Shown piece after piece: positions 1 to 5,028 of a stretch of 5,322 bases of DNA (the stretch's first letter is position 1; every line of letters starts with the position of its first letter). The translations under genes were made by a program, and so were the position numbers. Source of the DNA: an uncultured Georgenia sp. (GTDB lineage: Bacteria > Actinomycetota > Actinomycetes > Actinomycetales > Actinomycetaceae); NCBI RefSeq assembly GCF_937958535.1, contig NZ_CALGNQ010000083.1, forward strand, positions 1 through 5,322, written 5' to 3'. Under the pieces are notes generated by a model. It was not told the DNA's origin, searched no databases, and saw nothing but the letters and a program-made list of their open reading frames with translations.

Positions 1-125
1 GGGCGGCCACGCAGCGAGGCGCGCGCGGCCAGGGCGGCCACATAGCGGGGCCCGCGCAGCCAGGACGGCTACGCAGCGGGGCCCGCGCGGCAGGACGGCC
101 ACGCAGCGCGGCCGCGCGGGACCCA
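1..125. repeat. Tandem array of ~31-bp GC-rich hairpin-forming repeats (about 4 copies)
   Basis: Four degenerate copies lie head to tail at 1-31, 32-62, 63-92 and 93-125. Each begins GGGCGGC or GGACGGC, continues with an ACGCAGCG-like core (ACATAGCG in the second copy) and then a GGGGCCCGCGC-like segment. The first two units are exactly 31 bp, which is not a multiple of three, so the array is unlikely to encode a repeated peptide. In copy 1, GGCCACGC can pair with GCGCGGCC around a 10-nt loop with one A/C mismatch. Copy 4 instead holds a perfect 12-bp palindrome, GCGCGGCCGCGC, at 106-117. The array starts at the window edge and may extend upstream. There are no unique spacers, so it is not a CRISPR. 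Its function is unknown; a REP-like or minisatellite element downstream of a neighbouring gene is possible. Confidence 0.75.
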
Positions 126-131
126 GGACCC
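118..131. promoter_or_regulatory. Candidate DosR/DevR-like imperfect palindrome upstream of the operon
   Basis: GGGACCCAGGACCC is a dyad with one mismatched pair outside its two central bases. It matches the mycobacterial DosR core GGGACTWWAGTCCC (recalled from memory) at about 10 of 14 positions. It lies roughly 80 nt before the preferred start of the first gene, a plausible operator position. In such GC-rich DNA a partial match can arise by chance, and it sits at the edge of the tandem repeat array, so this is a weak call. Confidence 0.2.
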
Positions 132-134
132 TCC

Positions 135-156
135 CGCGCCGGGCGGTGCCCGCGCG
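135..156. other. Strong stem-loop between the repeat array and the first gene
   Basis: CGCGC plus GGGC pairs with GCCC plus GCGCG around a GGT triloop. This gives nine G-C pairs with one bulged C at 140. No T-run follows (the next bases are ACAATGGG), so it is not a canonical intrinsic terminator. It could end transcription of an upstream gene in the U-tract-free style seen in actinobacteria, or act in the 5' leader of the hydrolase gene. The GTG at 146, an upstream in-frame start candidate, begins inside the loop, which argues against its use. Confidence 0.4.
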
Positions 157-211
157 ACAATGGGGGCAGCTGCGGGGCGACGCTCGTCCCGCACAGGGGG
201 ATGTGGTCACG

Positions 212-1342
212 ATGGAGCGGGCCCCTGCTCGCACCCACCGCGCCGTCGGTGTGGGCACGGTGCGGCCTCGGGTCCCCTTCCTCGTGCTGCTCCTGCTCGC
301 CGGGGTGGTCCTCGCCGCGGTCGGCCTCGGCGTGGGTGTGCCGCACCTGCGACGGGACGGTGTCGGCGCCGGGGACGTCCTCGGGCCGGCGGCCCTCGTC
401 GTCGGCGTCCTCATCGTGGTGCCCGCCGCCGCCGGCCTCGTGTGGGCCACCCCGCGGTGGTGGGGCCTGGTGACGGTGCCGGCACTTGCCGCCACCGTCG
501 TCGCCGGTGTCTACGTGCTCGCCGTCCCGATCGCCGCGGCAGTCCCCGCACGCGCACCGACCCGGGCGCACCCGTGGACCGAGGTCGAGGAGGTCACCGT
601 CCGGGCGGGGGACGGCGAGCGGCTCGCCGGGTGGTTCGCCCCGGCCCCGGGCGGCGCTGCCGTCGTCCTGCTGCCCGGTGCGGGCTCATCCCGCGACGCG
701 GTCGTCGACCACCTGGCCGTGCTCCACGAGGGTGGGTTCGCCGTCCTGGCGCTCGACCCCCGCGGGCACGGCCGCAGCACCGGCCGCGGGATGGACTGGG
801 GGTGGTACGGCGAGGCCGACATCGCGGCCGCCGTCACCTACCTCGCCGGGCGGGCCGACGTCGACGCCGGTCGGATCGCCGTCGTCGGGCTCTCCATGGG
901 AGGGGAGCAGGCGATCGGGGCGGCGGGAGCCGATGAGCGCATCCGCGCCGTCGTCGCCGAGGGGGTCACCGGCCGGCAGGCGCAGGACCTGCACTGGCTC
1001 TCGGACGTCCACGGCCGGCGCGGGGCCCTGACCGAGGGGCTGCACCACGTGACGACAGCGGTCGCCGACGTGCTCAGCCCGGCGAGTGTGCCACCCACCT
1101 TGCGCAGCGCTGCCGCGGCCGCGGCACCCCGCCCGGTGCTGCTCGTCGTTGCGGGGACCGTGCCGGACGAGCAGCACGCCGCCGCCGACATCCAGCGTGC
1201 CGCCCCGGACAGCGTCACGGTGTGGACCGTGCCCGGTGCGGACCACACCGGCGGGCTGCACACCGACCCGGCGACGTGGACGCGCACCGTTCTCGACTTC
1301 CTCGACGCCGGCACGGGCGAGGTCGGGCCTTTCGACCCGTGA
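212..1342 (+). CDS. Membrane-anchored alpha/beta hydrolase (dienelactone hydrolase/BAAT-like)
   Basis: A 376-residue protein from ATG 212. Three hydrophobic helices (about residues 22-43, 57-79 and 84-111) precede an alpha/beta-hydrolase domain (about 125-368). Visible landmarks are the LPGAGSS oxyanion strand turn (155-160), DPRGHGRS (182-189), the nucleophile elbow GLSMGG with Ser228, a likely acid Asp319 after the VLLVVAGTVP strand, and His345 in PGADHTGG. The complete Ser-Asp-His set suggests an active serine hydrolase (esterase or peptidase type); the substrate cannot be told. The basic N-terminus and three helices would place the catalytic domain outside the membrane (inference). Start choice: the frame is open to GTG 146, but that codon lies in a hairpin, while AGGGGG at 195-200 precedes ATG 212 by 11 nt. 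GTG 203 is too close to that SD. The next gene follows after 53 nt on the same strand. Confidence 0.88.
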   Translation: MERAPARTHRAVGVGTVRPRVPFLVLLLLAGVVLAAVGLGVGVPHLRRDGVGAGDVLGPAALVVGVLIVVPAAAGLVWATPRWWGLVTVPALAATVVAGVYVLAVPIAAAVPARAPTRAHPWTEVEEVTVRAGDGERLAGWFAPAPGGAAVVLLPGAGSSRDAVVDHLAVLHEGGFAVLALDPRGHGRSTGRGMDWGWYGEADIAAAVTYLAGRADVDAGRIAVVGLSMGGEQAIGAAGADERIRAVVAEGVTGRQAQDLHWLSDVHGRRGALTEGLHHVTTAVADVLSPASVPPTLRSAAAAAAPRPVLLVVAGTVPDEQHAAADIQRAAPDSVTVWTVPGADHTGGLHTDPATWTRTVLDFLDAGTGEVGPFDP

Positions 1343-1354
1343 CAGAACCGACGC

Positions 1355-1363
1355 GGAGGAGGA
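1355..1363 (+). promoter_or_regulatory. First of two ribosome binding sites before the DUF1876 gene
   Basis: GGAGGAGGA lies 5 nt before an in-frame GTG at 1369. It is a strong SD match in its own right and would add nine residues (VTTGKEGSA) to the DUF1876 protein. The second SD, AAGGAGG at 1381-1387, lies inside that extension and serves ATG 1396 with an 8-nt spacer. Confidence 0.45.
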
Positions 1364-1380
1364 CCGTAGTGACCACCGGA

Positions 1381-1387
1381 AAGGAGG
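1381..1387 (+). promoter_or_regulatory. Second, preferred ribosome binding site of the DUF1876 gene
   Basis: AAGGAGG with an 8-nt spacer to ATG 1396 is near-ideal. It supports the shorter protein, whose N-terminus leads directly into the conserved first strand (HTWKVSVDLF). Confidence 0.7.
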
Positions 1388-1395
1388 GGTCGGCG

Positions 1396-1677
1396 ATGAC
1401 TCACACATGGAAGGTGTCGGTCGACCTGTTCTCGAGCGACGACGTCGGCTCGGAGGAGCACGTCACGGCGGCGCATGCCGTACTGACGACGACGGCCGGC
1501 AACCGGCTCGAGGGCTTCGGCCGGGCACGGCTCAACCCCACGGACAGGGACGTGCCGGAGATCGGGGAGGAGCTGGCGGCGGCCCGCGCACTGCGTGACC
1601 TGGCCGACCGGTTGCTCCGCGCGACCTCGGACGACATCTCACAGATCGAGCACCAGAAGGTCCGCCTTGCGCGCTGA
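1396..1677 (+). CDS. DUF1876 (Rv2632c-like) domain protein
   Basis: A 93-residue soluble protein recognised as DUF1876, the family of M. tuberculosis Rv2632c. Hallmarks are the strand THTWKVSVDLF near the N-terminus, the LEGFGRARLNPTD block (about 40-52, compare GVGLARLDPAD in Rv2632c as I recall it), then EIGEELAAARALRDLADRLL (about 56-75) and the C-terminal SDDISQIEHQKVRL. The family is usually about 85-95 residues, so the gene is full length. The biochemical role is not established; I recall the Rv2632c structure being classed as dsRNA-binding-domain-like, which would fit nucleic-acid binding but is not proven. A GTG start at 1369 with its own SD is possible and would give 102 residues. 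The DUF1918 gene follows 21 nt downstream, so co-translation is likely. Confidence 0.9.
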   Translation: MTHTWKVSVDLFSSDDVGSEEHVTAAHAVLTTTAGNRLEGFGRARLNPTDRDVPEIGEELAAARALRDLADRLLRATSDDISQIEHQKVRLAR

Positions 1678-1698
1678 CCGTCAGAAGGGAGGACAGCG

Positions 1699-1914
1699 AT
1701 GTCTGCAGCACCGGGAGACCGGATCATCGTCCACGCGGCCCGGCTGGGGGGCCACGACCGCGACGGCGAGGTGATCGCCACGCGCGGCCCCGACGGCGGG
1801 CCACCGTACCTCGTCCGCTGGTCCGACACGGGCCGGGAGTCGCTGCTCTACCCGGGCCCGGACACCGAGATCCACCATCACGGGGTCAGCGAGCGGGTCC
1901 CCGCCCAGGCGTGA
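1699..1914 (+). CDS. DUF1918 (Rv2302/Rv0569-like) domain protein
   Basis: A 71-residue protein recognised as DUF1918 from PGDRIIVHAARLGGHDRDGEV near the N-terminus, then GPDGGPPYLVRWSDTG (about 35-50) and LLYPGPDTEI (about 53-62). These match the GDYLVVKG, DGSPPYVVRW and VYPGSDA blocks of M. tuberculosis Rv2302 as I recall it. The N-terminal region forms a small SH3-like beta barrel in that family. Rv0569 is a member of the DosR dormancy regulon; the molecular function is unknown. The start is clear: AAGGGAGG at 1685-1692 sits 6 nt before ATG. It lies between the DUF1876 gene (21-nt gap) and the alcohol dehydrogenase (17-nt gap), so it is almost certainly co-transcribed with both. Confidence 0.9.
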   Translation: MSAAPGDRIIVHAARLGGHDRDGEVIATRGPDGGPPYLVRWSDTGRESLLYPGPDTEIHHHGVSERVPAQA

Positions 1915-1931
1915 GTTGGTGGTGAGCCGAC

Positions 1932-2930
1932 GTGCGTGCCTGGGTGGTGGCCCGTCCCGGCCCGATGGCGACCGGACCGCTGGAGGCGGTCGAGCTGCCG
2001 GTGCCGCAGCCCGGACCCGGTGAGGTCCGGATCCGGGTGGAGGCGTGCGGTGTGTGCCGCACCGACCTGCACCTGGCCGAGGGCGACCTCGCCCCGCGCC
2101 GAGCCCGGACCGTGCCCGGCCACGAGGTCGTTGGGCGCGTCGAGGCGCGCGGTGCCGGGGCGGAGCGGTTCGCCGTCGGTGACCGGGTCGGGGTGGCGTG
2201 GCTGCGGCGGACGTGCGGTCGTTGCCGCTGGTGCCGACAGGGCCGGGAGAACCTGTGCCCGCGCGCAGAGTTCACCGGCTGGGACGCCGACGGCGGGTTC
2301 GCCGAGCACGCCGTCGTCGACGAGGCGTTCGCCTACCGGCTCCCGGAGGCGATCGCACCGGACGCGGCGGCGCCGCTGCTCTGTTCGGGGATCGTCGGCT
2401 ACCGAGCGCTGCGGCGGGCGTCGCTGCCGCCGGGCGGCCGGCTGGGAATCTACGGGTTCGGCGCCTCGGCGCACCTCGTCGCGCAGGTGGCAGTGCGGCA
2501 GGGCGCCGTCGTCCACGTCATGACGCGCTCCGCCGCGGCGTGCGAGCTCGCCCTCGAGCTCGGCGCGGCGTCCGCCGTCGGGGCGGCCGACCCGCCGCCC
2601 GAACCGCTGGACGCGGCGATCCTCTTCGCGCCGGTCGGGGACCTGGTCCCGCCCGCGCTGCGAGCGCTGGACCGGGGCGGGATCTGCGTGCTGGCCGGGA
2701 TCCACCTCACCGACGTCCCGTCCCTCGTGTACGAGCGCGAGCTGTTCTACGAGAAGCAGGTGCGCAGCGTCACCGCGAACACTCGCGCCGACGGGGAGGA
2801 GTTCCTCCGTCTCGCCGGCACGCTCGGGATCGTCCCACGCACGCACACCCGCCCGCTCGCGGAGGCGGCGGACACGCTCACCGACCTCGCCGCGGATCGA
2901 TACGAGGGTGCCGCTGTGCTCGTGCCGTGA
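1932..2930 (+). CDS. Zinc-dependent alcohol dehydrogenase, AdhA-like family
   Basis: A 332-residue medium-chain dehydrogenase that would interconvert alcohols and aldehydes or ketones using NAD(P)(H). The N-terminal GroES-like domain (about 1-140) carries likely catalytic zinc ligands Cys42 (in CGVCRTDLH), His64-Glu65 (PGHE) and Cys151 (LLCSGIVGYRALR). The structural zinc site is complete: Cys95, Cys98, Cys101 and Cys109. The Rossmann domain has GIYGFGASAHLVAQVA (about 172-187). The GFGASAH form and the length near 330 match the 'zinc-binding alcohol dehydrogenase family' (TIGR02822-type) common in actinobacteria. The GTG start at 1932 is preceded by a weak SD (GGTGGTGAG, 1918-1926); the N-terminus MRAWVV fits the family, and the next in-frame ATG (1965) would cut the first strand. 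All zinc ligands are intact, so it is probably active. The physiological substrate is unknown. Confidence 0.93.
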   Translation: MRAWVVARPGPMATGPLEAVELPVPQPGPGEVRIRVEACGVCRTDLHLAEGDLAPRRARTVPGHEVVGRVEARGAGAERFAVGDRVGVAWLRRTCGRCRWCRQGRENLCPRAEFTGWDADGGFAEHAVVDEAFAYRLPEAIAPDAAAPLLCSGIVGYRALRRASLPPGGRLGIYGFGASAHLVAQVAVRQGAVVHVMTRSAAACELALELGAASAVGAADPPPEPLDAAILFAPVGDLVPPALRALDRGGICVLAGIHLTDVPSLVYERELFYEKQVRSVTANTRADGEEFLRLAGTLGIVPRTHTRPLAEAADTLTDLAADRYEGAAVLVP

Positions 2931-2932
2931 GC

Positions 2933-2970
2933 GCCGTCCGGGGGCGCTGCCGAGCAGCCGCAGCGACGGC
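2933..2970 (+). other. Nested stem-loop between the dehydrogenase and membrane-protein genes
   Basis: An outer stem pairs GCCGTC (2933-2938) with GACGGC (2965-2970). Inside it, GCGCTGC (2944-2950) pairs with GCAGC plus GC (2954-2961, one bulged C) around a CGA triloop. The structure ends one base before the SD AGGAAGGAG (2971-2979) of the next gene and has no T-run. It could be a weak terminator or processing site that lowers downstream expression, or a structure that positions the ribosome binding site. An alternative pairing, CGCTGC (2945-2950) with GCAGCG (2960-2965), competes with it. Confidence 0.4.
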
Positions 2971-2987
2971 AGGAAGGAGCGGACGAC

Positions 2988-3380
2988 ATGGTCACCATCC
3001 GCAACGTCGGGGGAGTGGCGCTGTTCCTGCTCGGCACCGCGTTCCTGTGGATCACCCCCGCTTTCGCGAGCCGGGGCGTGTCCACCGAGGGGACGCTGTG
3101 GGCTGTGACGCGGGTGCTCGCCCTCGCGGCCATGGCCGGGTTCCTCGTCGCGACCGTCGGCCTGTTCCGTCGGGACGCGTGGTGGGAGACGGTCGCGGTG
3201 CTCGCCGCGCTGGTCGGGCTGGTCGCGGCCGCGGTCTTCTGGGTGGCCGCGAGCCGGGCGGGAGAGACCACCCCGTGGTGGACGGCGCTCGTCCTGGCCG
3301 TCGGCTGCTGCGGGGTGCTGCTCCTCCTCCGGGTGCCGCGGCTGGAGCAGTGGGTGGACCACCACGTCATGGACGGGTGA
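2988..3380 (+). CDS. Small four-helix integral membrane protein of unknown function
   Basis: A 130-residue protein I do not recognise. Four hydrophobic segments are visible at about residues 8-27, 38-60, 66-88 and 97-114. They are separated by short loops and followed by a polar tail ending in LEQWVDHHVMDG. Tryptophans cluster at segment borders (Trp21, Trp38, Trp65-66, Trp85, Trp97-98) and there is a Cys-Cys pair (107-108) in the last helix. The Arg61-Arg62-Asp63 loop between helices 2 and 3, together with the C-terminal tail, suggests both termini are cytoplasmic. The start is well supported by AGGAAGGAG at 2971-2979, 8 nt before ATG. It lies in the operon between the dehydrogenase and the beta-CASP gene, 57 nt after the former. 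No catalytic motif is visible. Confidence 0.8.
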   Translation: MVTIRNVGGVALFLLGTAFLWITPAFASRGVSTEGTLWAVTRVLALAAMAGFLVATVGLFRRDAWWETVAVLAALVGLVAAAVFWVAASRAGETTPWWTALVLAVGCCGVLLLLRVPRLEQWVDHHVMDG

Positions 3381-3397
3381 GCGACGTCGTCGTCTCG

Positions 3398-3446
3398 GGA
3401 GGCGGGTGCGATGGGTGAGCCTGGAGGCGGGTGCGATGGGTGAGCC
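3398..3446 (+). repeat. Exact 24-bp tandem duplication of a ribosome binding site and start codon
   Basis: Positions 3398-3421 and 3423-3446 are identical over 24 bp, separated by one base (period 25). Each copy carries GGAGG, an 8-nt spacer, ATG and the codons for Gly-Glu-Pro. The second copy starts the beta-CASP gene at ATG 3436. Because the period is 25, the first ATG (3411) is in another reading frame. The perfect identity indicates a recent event or selection. Confidence 0.93.
3411..3443 (+). other. Potential 10-codon upstream ORF overlapping the beta-CASP gene start
   Basis: From the first duplicated ATG, with its own GGAGG 8 nt upstream, a frame reads MGEPGGGCDG and stops at TGA 3441-3443. 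That stop lies 5 nt past the A of the true start ATG 3436, so a ribosome ending here would sit on the real start. This arrangement permits termination-reinitiation coupling or competition. Whether it is translated is unknown. Confidence 0.3.
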
Positions 3447-4821
3447 GGTGGTGCTCACCTTCCTCGGCGGTGCCGAGACGGTGACCGGGTCGAAGCTCCT
3501 GCTCGACGGGCCCGGCGGCCGCCTTCTCGTCGACTGCGGGCTGTACCAGGGCGAGCGGGAGTGGCGGCGGCGCAACTGGGAGCCGTTCGCCGTCGAGCCC
3601 GCGAGCGTCGACGACGTCGTCCTCACCCACTGCCACCTGGACCACTCCGGGTACCTCCCGGTGCTCGTGCGCGAGGGGTTCGCCGGACCCGTGTGGATGA
3701 CCGAGGGAACAGCCGCACTGACCGCGATCGTGCTGCGCGACAGCGCGCATCTCAACGAGCGGGAGGCCGAGTACGCCGCGAAGGGCGGGTGGTCCCGTCA
3801 CGACCCGCCGCTGCCGCTCTACACGACGGCCGACGCCGAGCGGGCGATCGCGCAGTTCCGGGTCGTGCCGTTCGACCGCCTGGTGAGGGTGGGAGCCGAC
3901 GGGCGGACCGCGGTACGGCTCGGCCGGGCCGGGCACGTCCTCGGCTCGGCGACCGTGCACGTACGGACCGGGAGCGCGGACGTCCTGTTCTCCGGTGACC
4001 TCGGGCGACGGACACACCCCGTGCTGCACCCGCGGGCGGACCCGCCGGCAGCGCGGACGGTCGTCGTCGAGTCCACCTACGGTGACCGGCAGCACCCCCG
4101 GCCGAGCGGACGACCCCACGCCGAGCTCGCGGCGGCGGTCAGGCGGACGGTGGAGCGGGGAGGCAGCGTCCTCGTCCCGGCCTTCGCCGTGGACCGCACC
4201 GAGCTGGTCCTCGCCGCCCTCTCCGACCTCGTGCGCCAGGGCGAGATCCCCGCCGTCCCGGTCTTCGTCGACAGCCCGATGGCGCTCGCGGCCCTGGAGG
4301 CCTACCACCTCGCCGGTGCCCGCGGGGAGCTGAAGGAGGACCTCGAGGCGCTCATCGACCTGCCCCAGCTGCGCGCCGCGCACACCGTCGAGGAGTCGAT
4401 GGCGCTCAACCATCCGCGCGTGCCGAGCATCATCGTCTCCTCCTCTGGTATGGCCACCGGCGGACGGGTGGTCCACCACCTCCGGCACCTGCTCCCGGAC
4501 CGCCGCAACACCGTCGTGCTCACCGGCTACCAGGCACCCGGGACCCGTGGCCGGGCGCTGCTCGACGGCGCGGCGCAGCTCAAGATGTTCGGGCGCTACG
4601 TCCCCGTGCGTGCGGAGGTCGTCGTGGACGAGGAGTTCTCCGTGCACGCCGACGCGGAGGAGCTTCTCGACTGGCTGCGCGCGATGCCGCAGACGCCCGA
4701 GACGGTGTACGTGGTGCACGGGGAGCGGACCGCCTCCCAGGCGTTCGCCGACCGGGTGCGGGCCGAGCTCGGCTGTGTCGTCGTCGTGCCGCGCGTGGGG
4801 GAACGGGTCCGGGTCGACTGA
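3436..4821 (+). CDS. Metallo-beta-lactamase fold beta-CASP/RMMBL RNA hydrolase (YSH1-like)
   Basis: A 461-residue protein with the order MBL core, beta-CASP insert, RMMBL C-terminal segment, as in the CPSF73/YSH1-like bacterial nucleases (for example Thermus TTHA0252, similar length). Zinc ligands are intact: HCHLDH (His65, His67, Asp69, His70), His167 in GHVLGSA and Asp188 in SGDLGRR. The beta-CASP part shows the acidic residue of ESTYG (Glu212), SSSGMATGGRVVHH (about 335-348) and GYQAPGTRGRALLDG (about 364-378). FSVHAD carries motif C His404, followed by the RMMBL segment ending VYVVHGE (about 424-430). Expected activity is endo- and possibly exonucleolytic cleavage of RNA in the cytoplasm. 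The start is ATG 3436, since FLGGAETVTGS follows almost at once and GGAGG lies 8 nt upstream. In-frame GTG codons at 3406 and 3415 fall in the duplicated leader. It is distinct from RNase J, which is longer and has different motifs. Confidence 0.93.
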   Translation: MGEPVVLTFLGGAETVTGSKLLLDGPGGRLLVDCGLYQGEREWRRRNWEPFAVEPASVDDVVLTHCHLDHSGYLPVLVREGFAGPVWMTEGTAALTAIVLRDSAHLNEREAEYAAKGGWSRHDPPLPLYTTADAERAIAQFRVVPFDRLVRVGADGRTAVRLGRAGHVLGSATVHVRTGSADVLFSGDLGRRTHPVLHPRADPPAARTVVVESTYGDRQHPRPSGRPHAELAAAVRRTVERGGSVLVPAFAVDRTELVLAALSDLVRQGEIPAVPVFVDSPMALAALEAYHLAGARGELKEDLEALIDLPQLRAAHTVEESMALNHPRVPSIIVSSSGMATGGRVVHHLRHLLPDRRNTVVLTGYQAPGTRGRALLDGAAQLKMFGRYVPVRAEVVVDEEFSVHADAEELLDWLRAMPQTPETVYVVHGERTASQAFADRVRAELGCVVVVPRVGERVRVD

Positions 4822-4894
4822 GCGGTGGTGGGTGGTGACGCCGGGGTGTGGCTGCACCACTCGGACCTCCACGACCCGGTGACCTCGATGCCGG

Positions 4895-4924
4895 GGTCCT
4901 CGGGTGACCGGTCCTCGGGTGGCC
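4895..4924. repeat. 15-bp tandem repeat, two copies
   Basis: GGTCCTCGGGTGACC (4895-4909) is followed directly by GGTCCTCGGGTGGCC (4910-4924), 14 of 15 identical. The first copy is itself a short dyad (GGTC...GACC). The related string GGTGACC also occurs at 4879-4885. The function is unknown; paired operator half-sites or a chance slippage duplication are both possible. Confidence 0.7.
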
Positions 4925-4969
4925 GGCCGAGGTGTGCTCCCTGCCGTGCTGACGGGAGGCTCGCCGGCC
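4921..4969 (+). terminator. Possible terminator: long imperfect hairpin after the operon
   Basis: GGCCGGC (4921-4927) pairs with GCCGGCC (4963-4969). After one bulged C, GAG (4929-4931) pairs with CTC (4960-4962); after an internal loop, CTCCC (4937-4941) pairs with GGGAG (4954-4958). That makes about 15 pairs in total. No T-run follows, so it would have to act as a U-tract-less terminator or as an mRNA-stabilising 3' structure. It lies 100 nt after the beta-CASP stop. Confidence 0.35.
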
Positions 4970-4984
4970 CACGGTCGGCGTGGG
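4968..4984 (+). other. Short GC-rich hairpin overlapping the preceding one
   Basis: CCCACG (4968-4973) and CGTGGG (4979-4984) form a perfect six-pair stem with a GTCGG loop. Its first two bases are also the last two of the long hairpin at 4921-4969, so the two structures cannot both be fully closed. Confidence 0.4.
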
Positions 4985-5014
4985 GCTGCCTGGAGCGGAC
5001 CCGATCGGTGGGGA

Positions 5015-5028
5015 GGGCCGATGGTCCC
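5015..5028. promoter_or_regulatory. Candidate DosR/DevR-like site upstream of the DUF4389 gene
   Basis: GGGCCGATGGTCCC matches the DosR core GGGACTWWAGTCCC at about 11 of 14 positions, including the full GTCCC half-site, and is centred about 65 nt before ATG 5087. The same bases can form a small RNA hairpin (AGGG-CC with GG-T-CCCT, GAT loop) followed by TT, so it may be structural instead. The match is to a consensus recalled from memory. Confidence 0.25.

Noticed and set aside
1..125. CRISPR array
   Set aside because: The repeats are directly adjacent without unique spacers and are diverged from one another.
156..161. GACAAT as a -10 promoter element for the hydrolase gene
   Set aside because: The hexamer is only a partial match, no -35 sequence lies at the right distance (around 133-138 is CCCGCG-like), and it overlaps the end of a hairpin.
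146..211. N-terminal extension of the hydrolase from GTG 146
   Set aside because: The codon begins in the loop of a strong hairpin, no SD precedes it, and the added 22 residues look like untranslated sequence. ATG 212 is preferred, though not proven.
686..1476. Overlapping minus-strand frames of 240 and 212 codons
   Set aside because: They are antisense to the alpha/beta hydrolase, which has a complete catalytic triad; their translations show no family features.
2198..3418. A 406-codon + strand frame spanning parts of two genes
   Set aside because: It runs out of frame through the dehydrogenase and membrane-protein genes and its translation is Arg/Gly/Ala-rich with no domain.
1878..3755. 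A 625-codon open frame on the minus strand
   Set aside because: It lies opposite three well-supported + strand genes, its translation is Arg/Pro/His-rich low-complexity sequence with no recognisable domain, and such antisense frames are expected in very GC-rich DNA.
3367..4872. A 501-codon open frame on the minus strand
   Set aside because: It is the antisense shadow of the beta-CASP gene, whose zinc-ligand motifs are intact on the + strand. No SD or known domain was seen.
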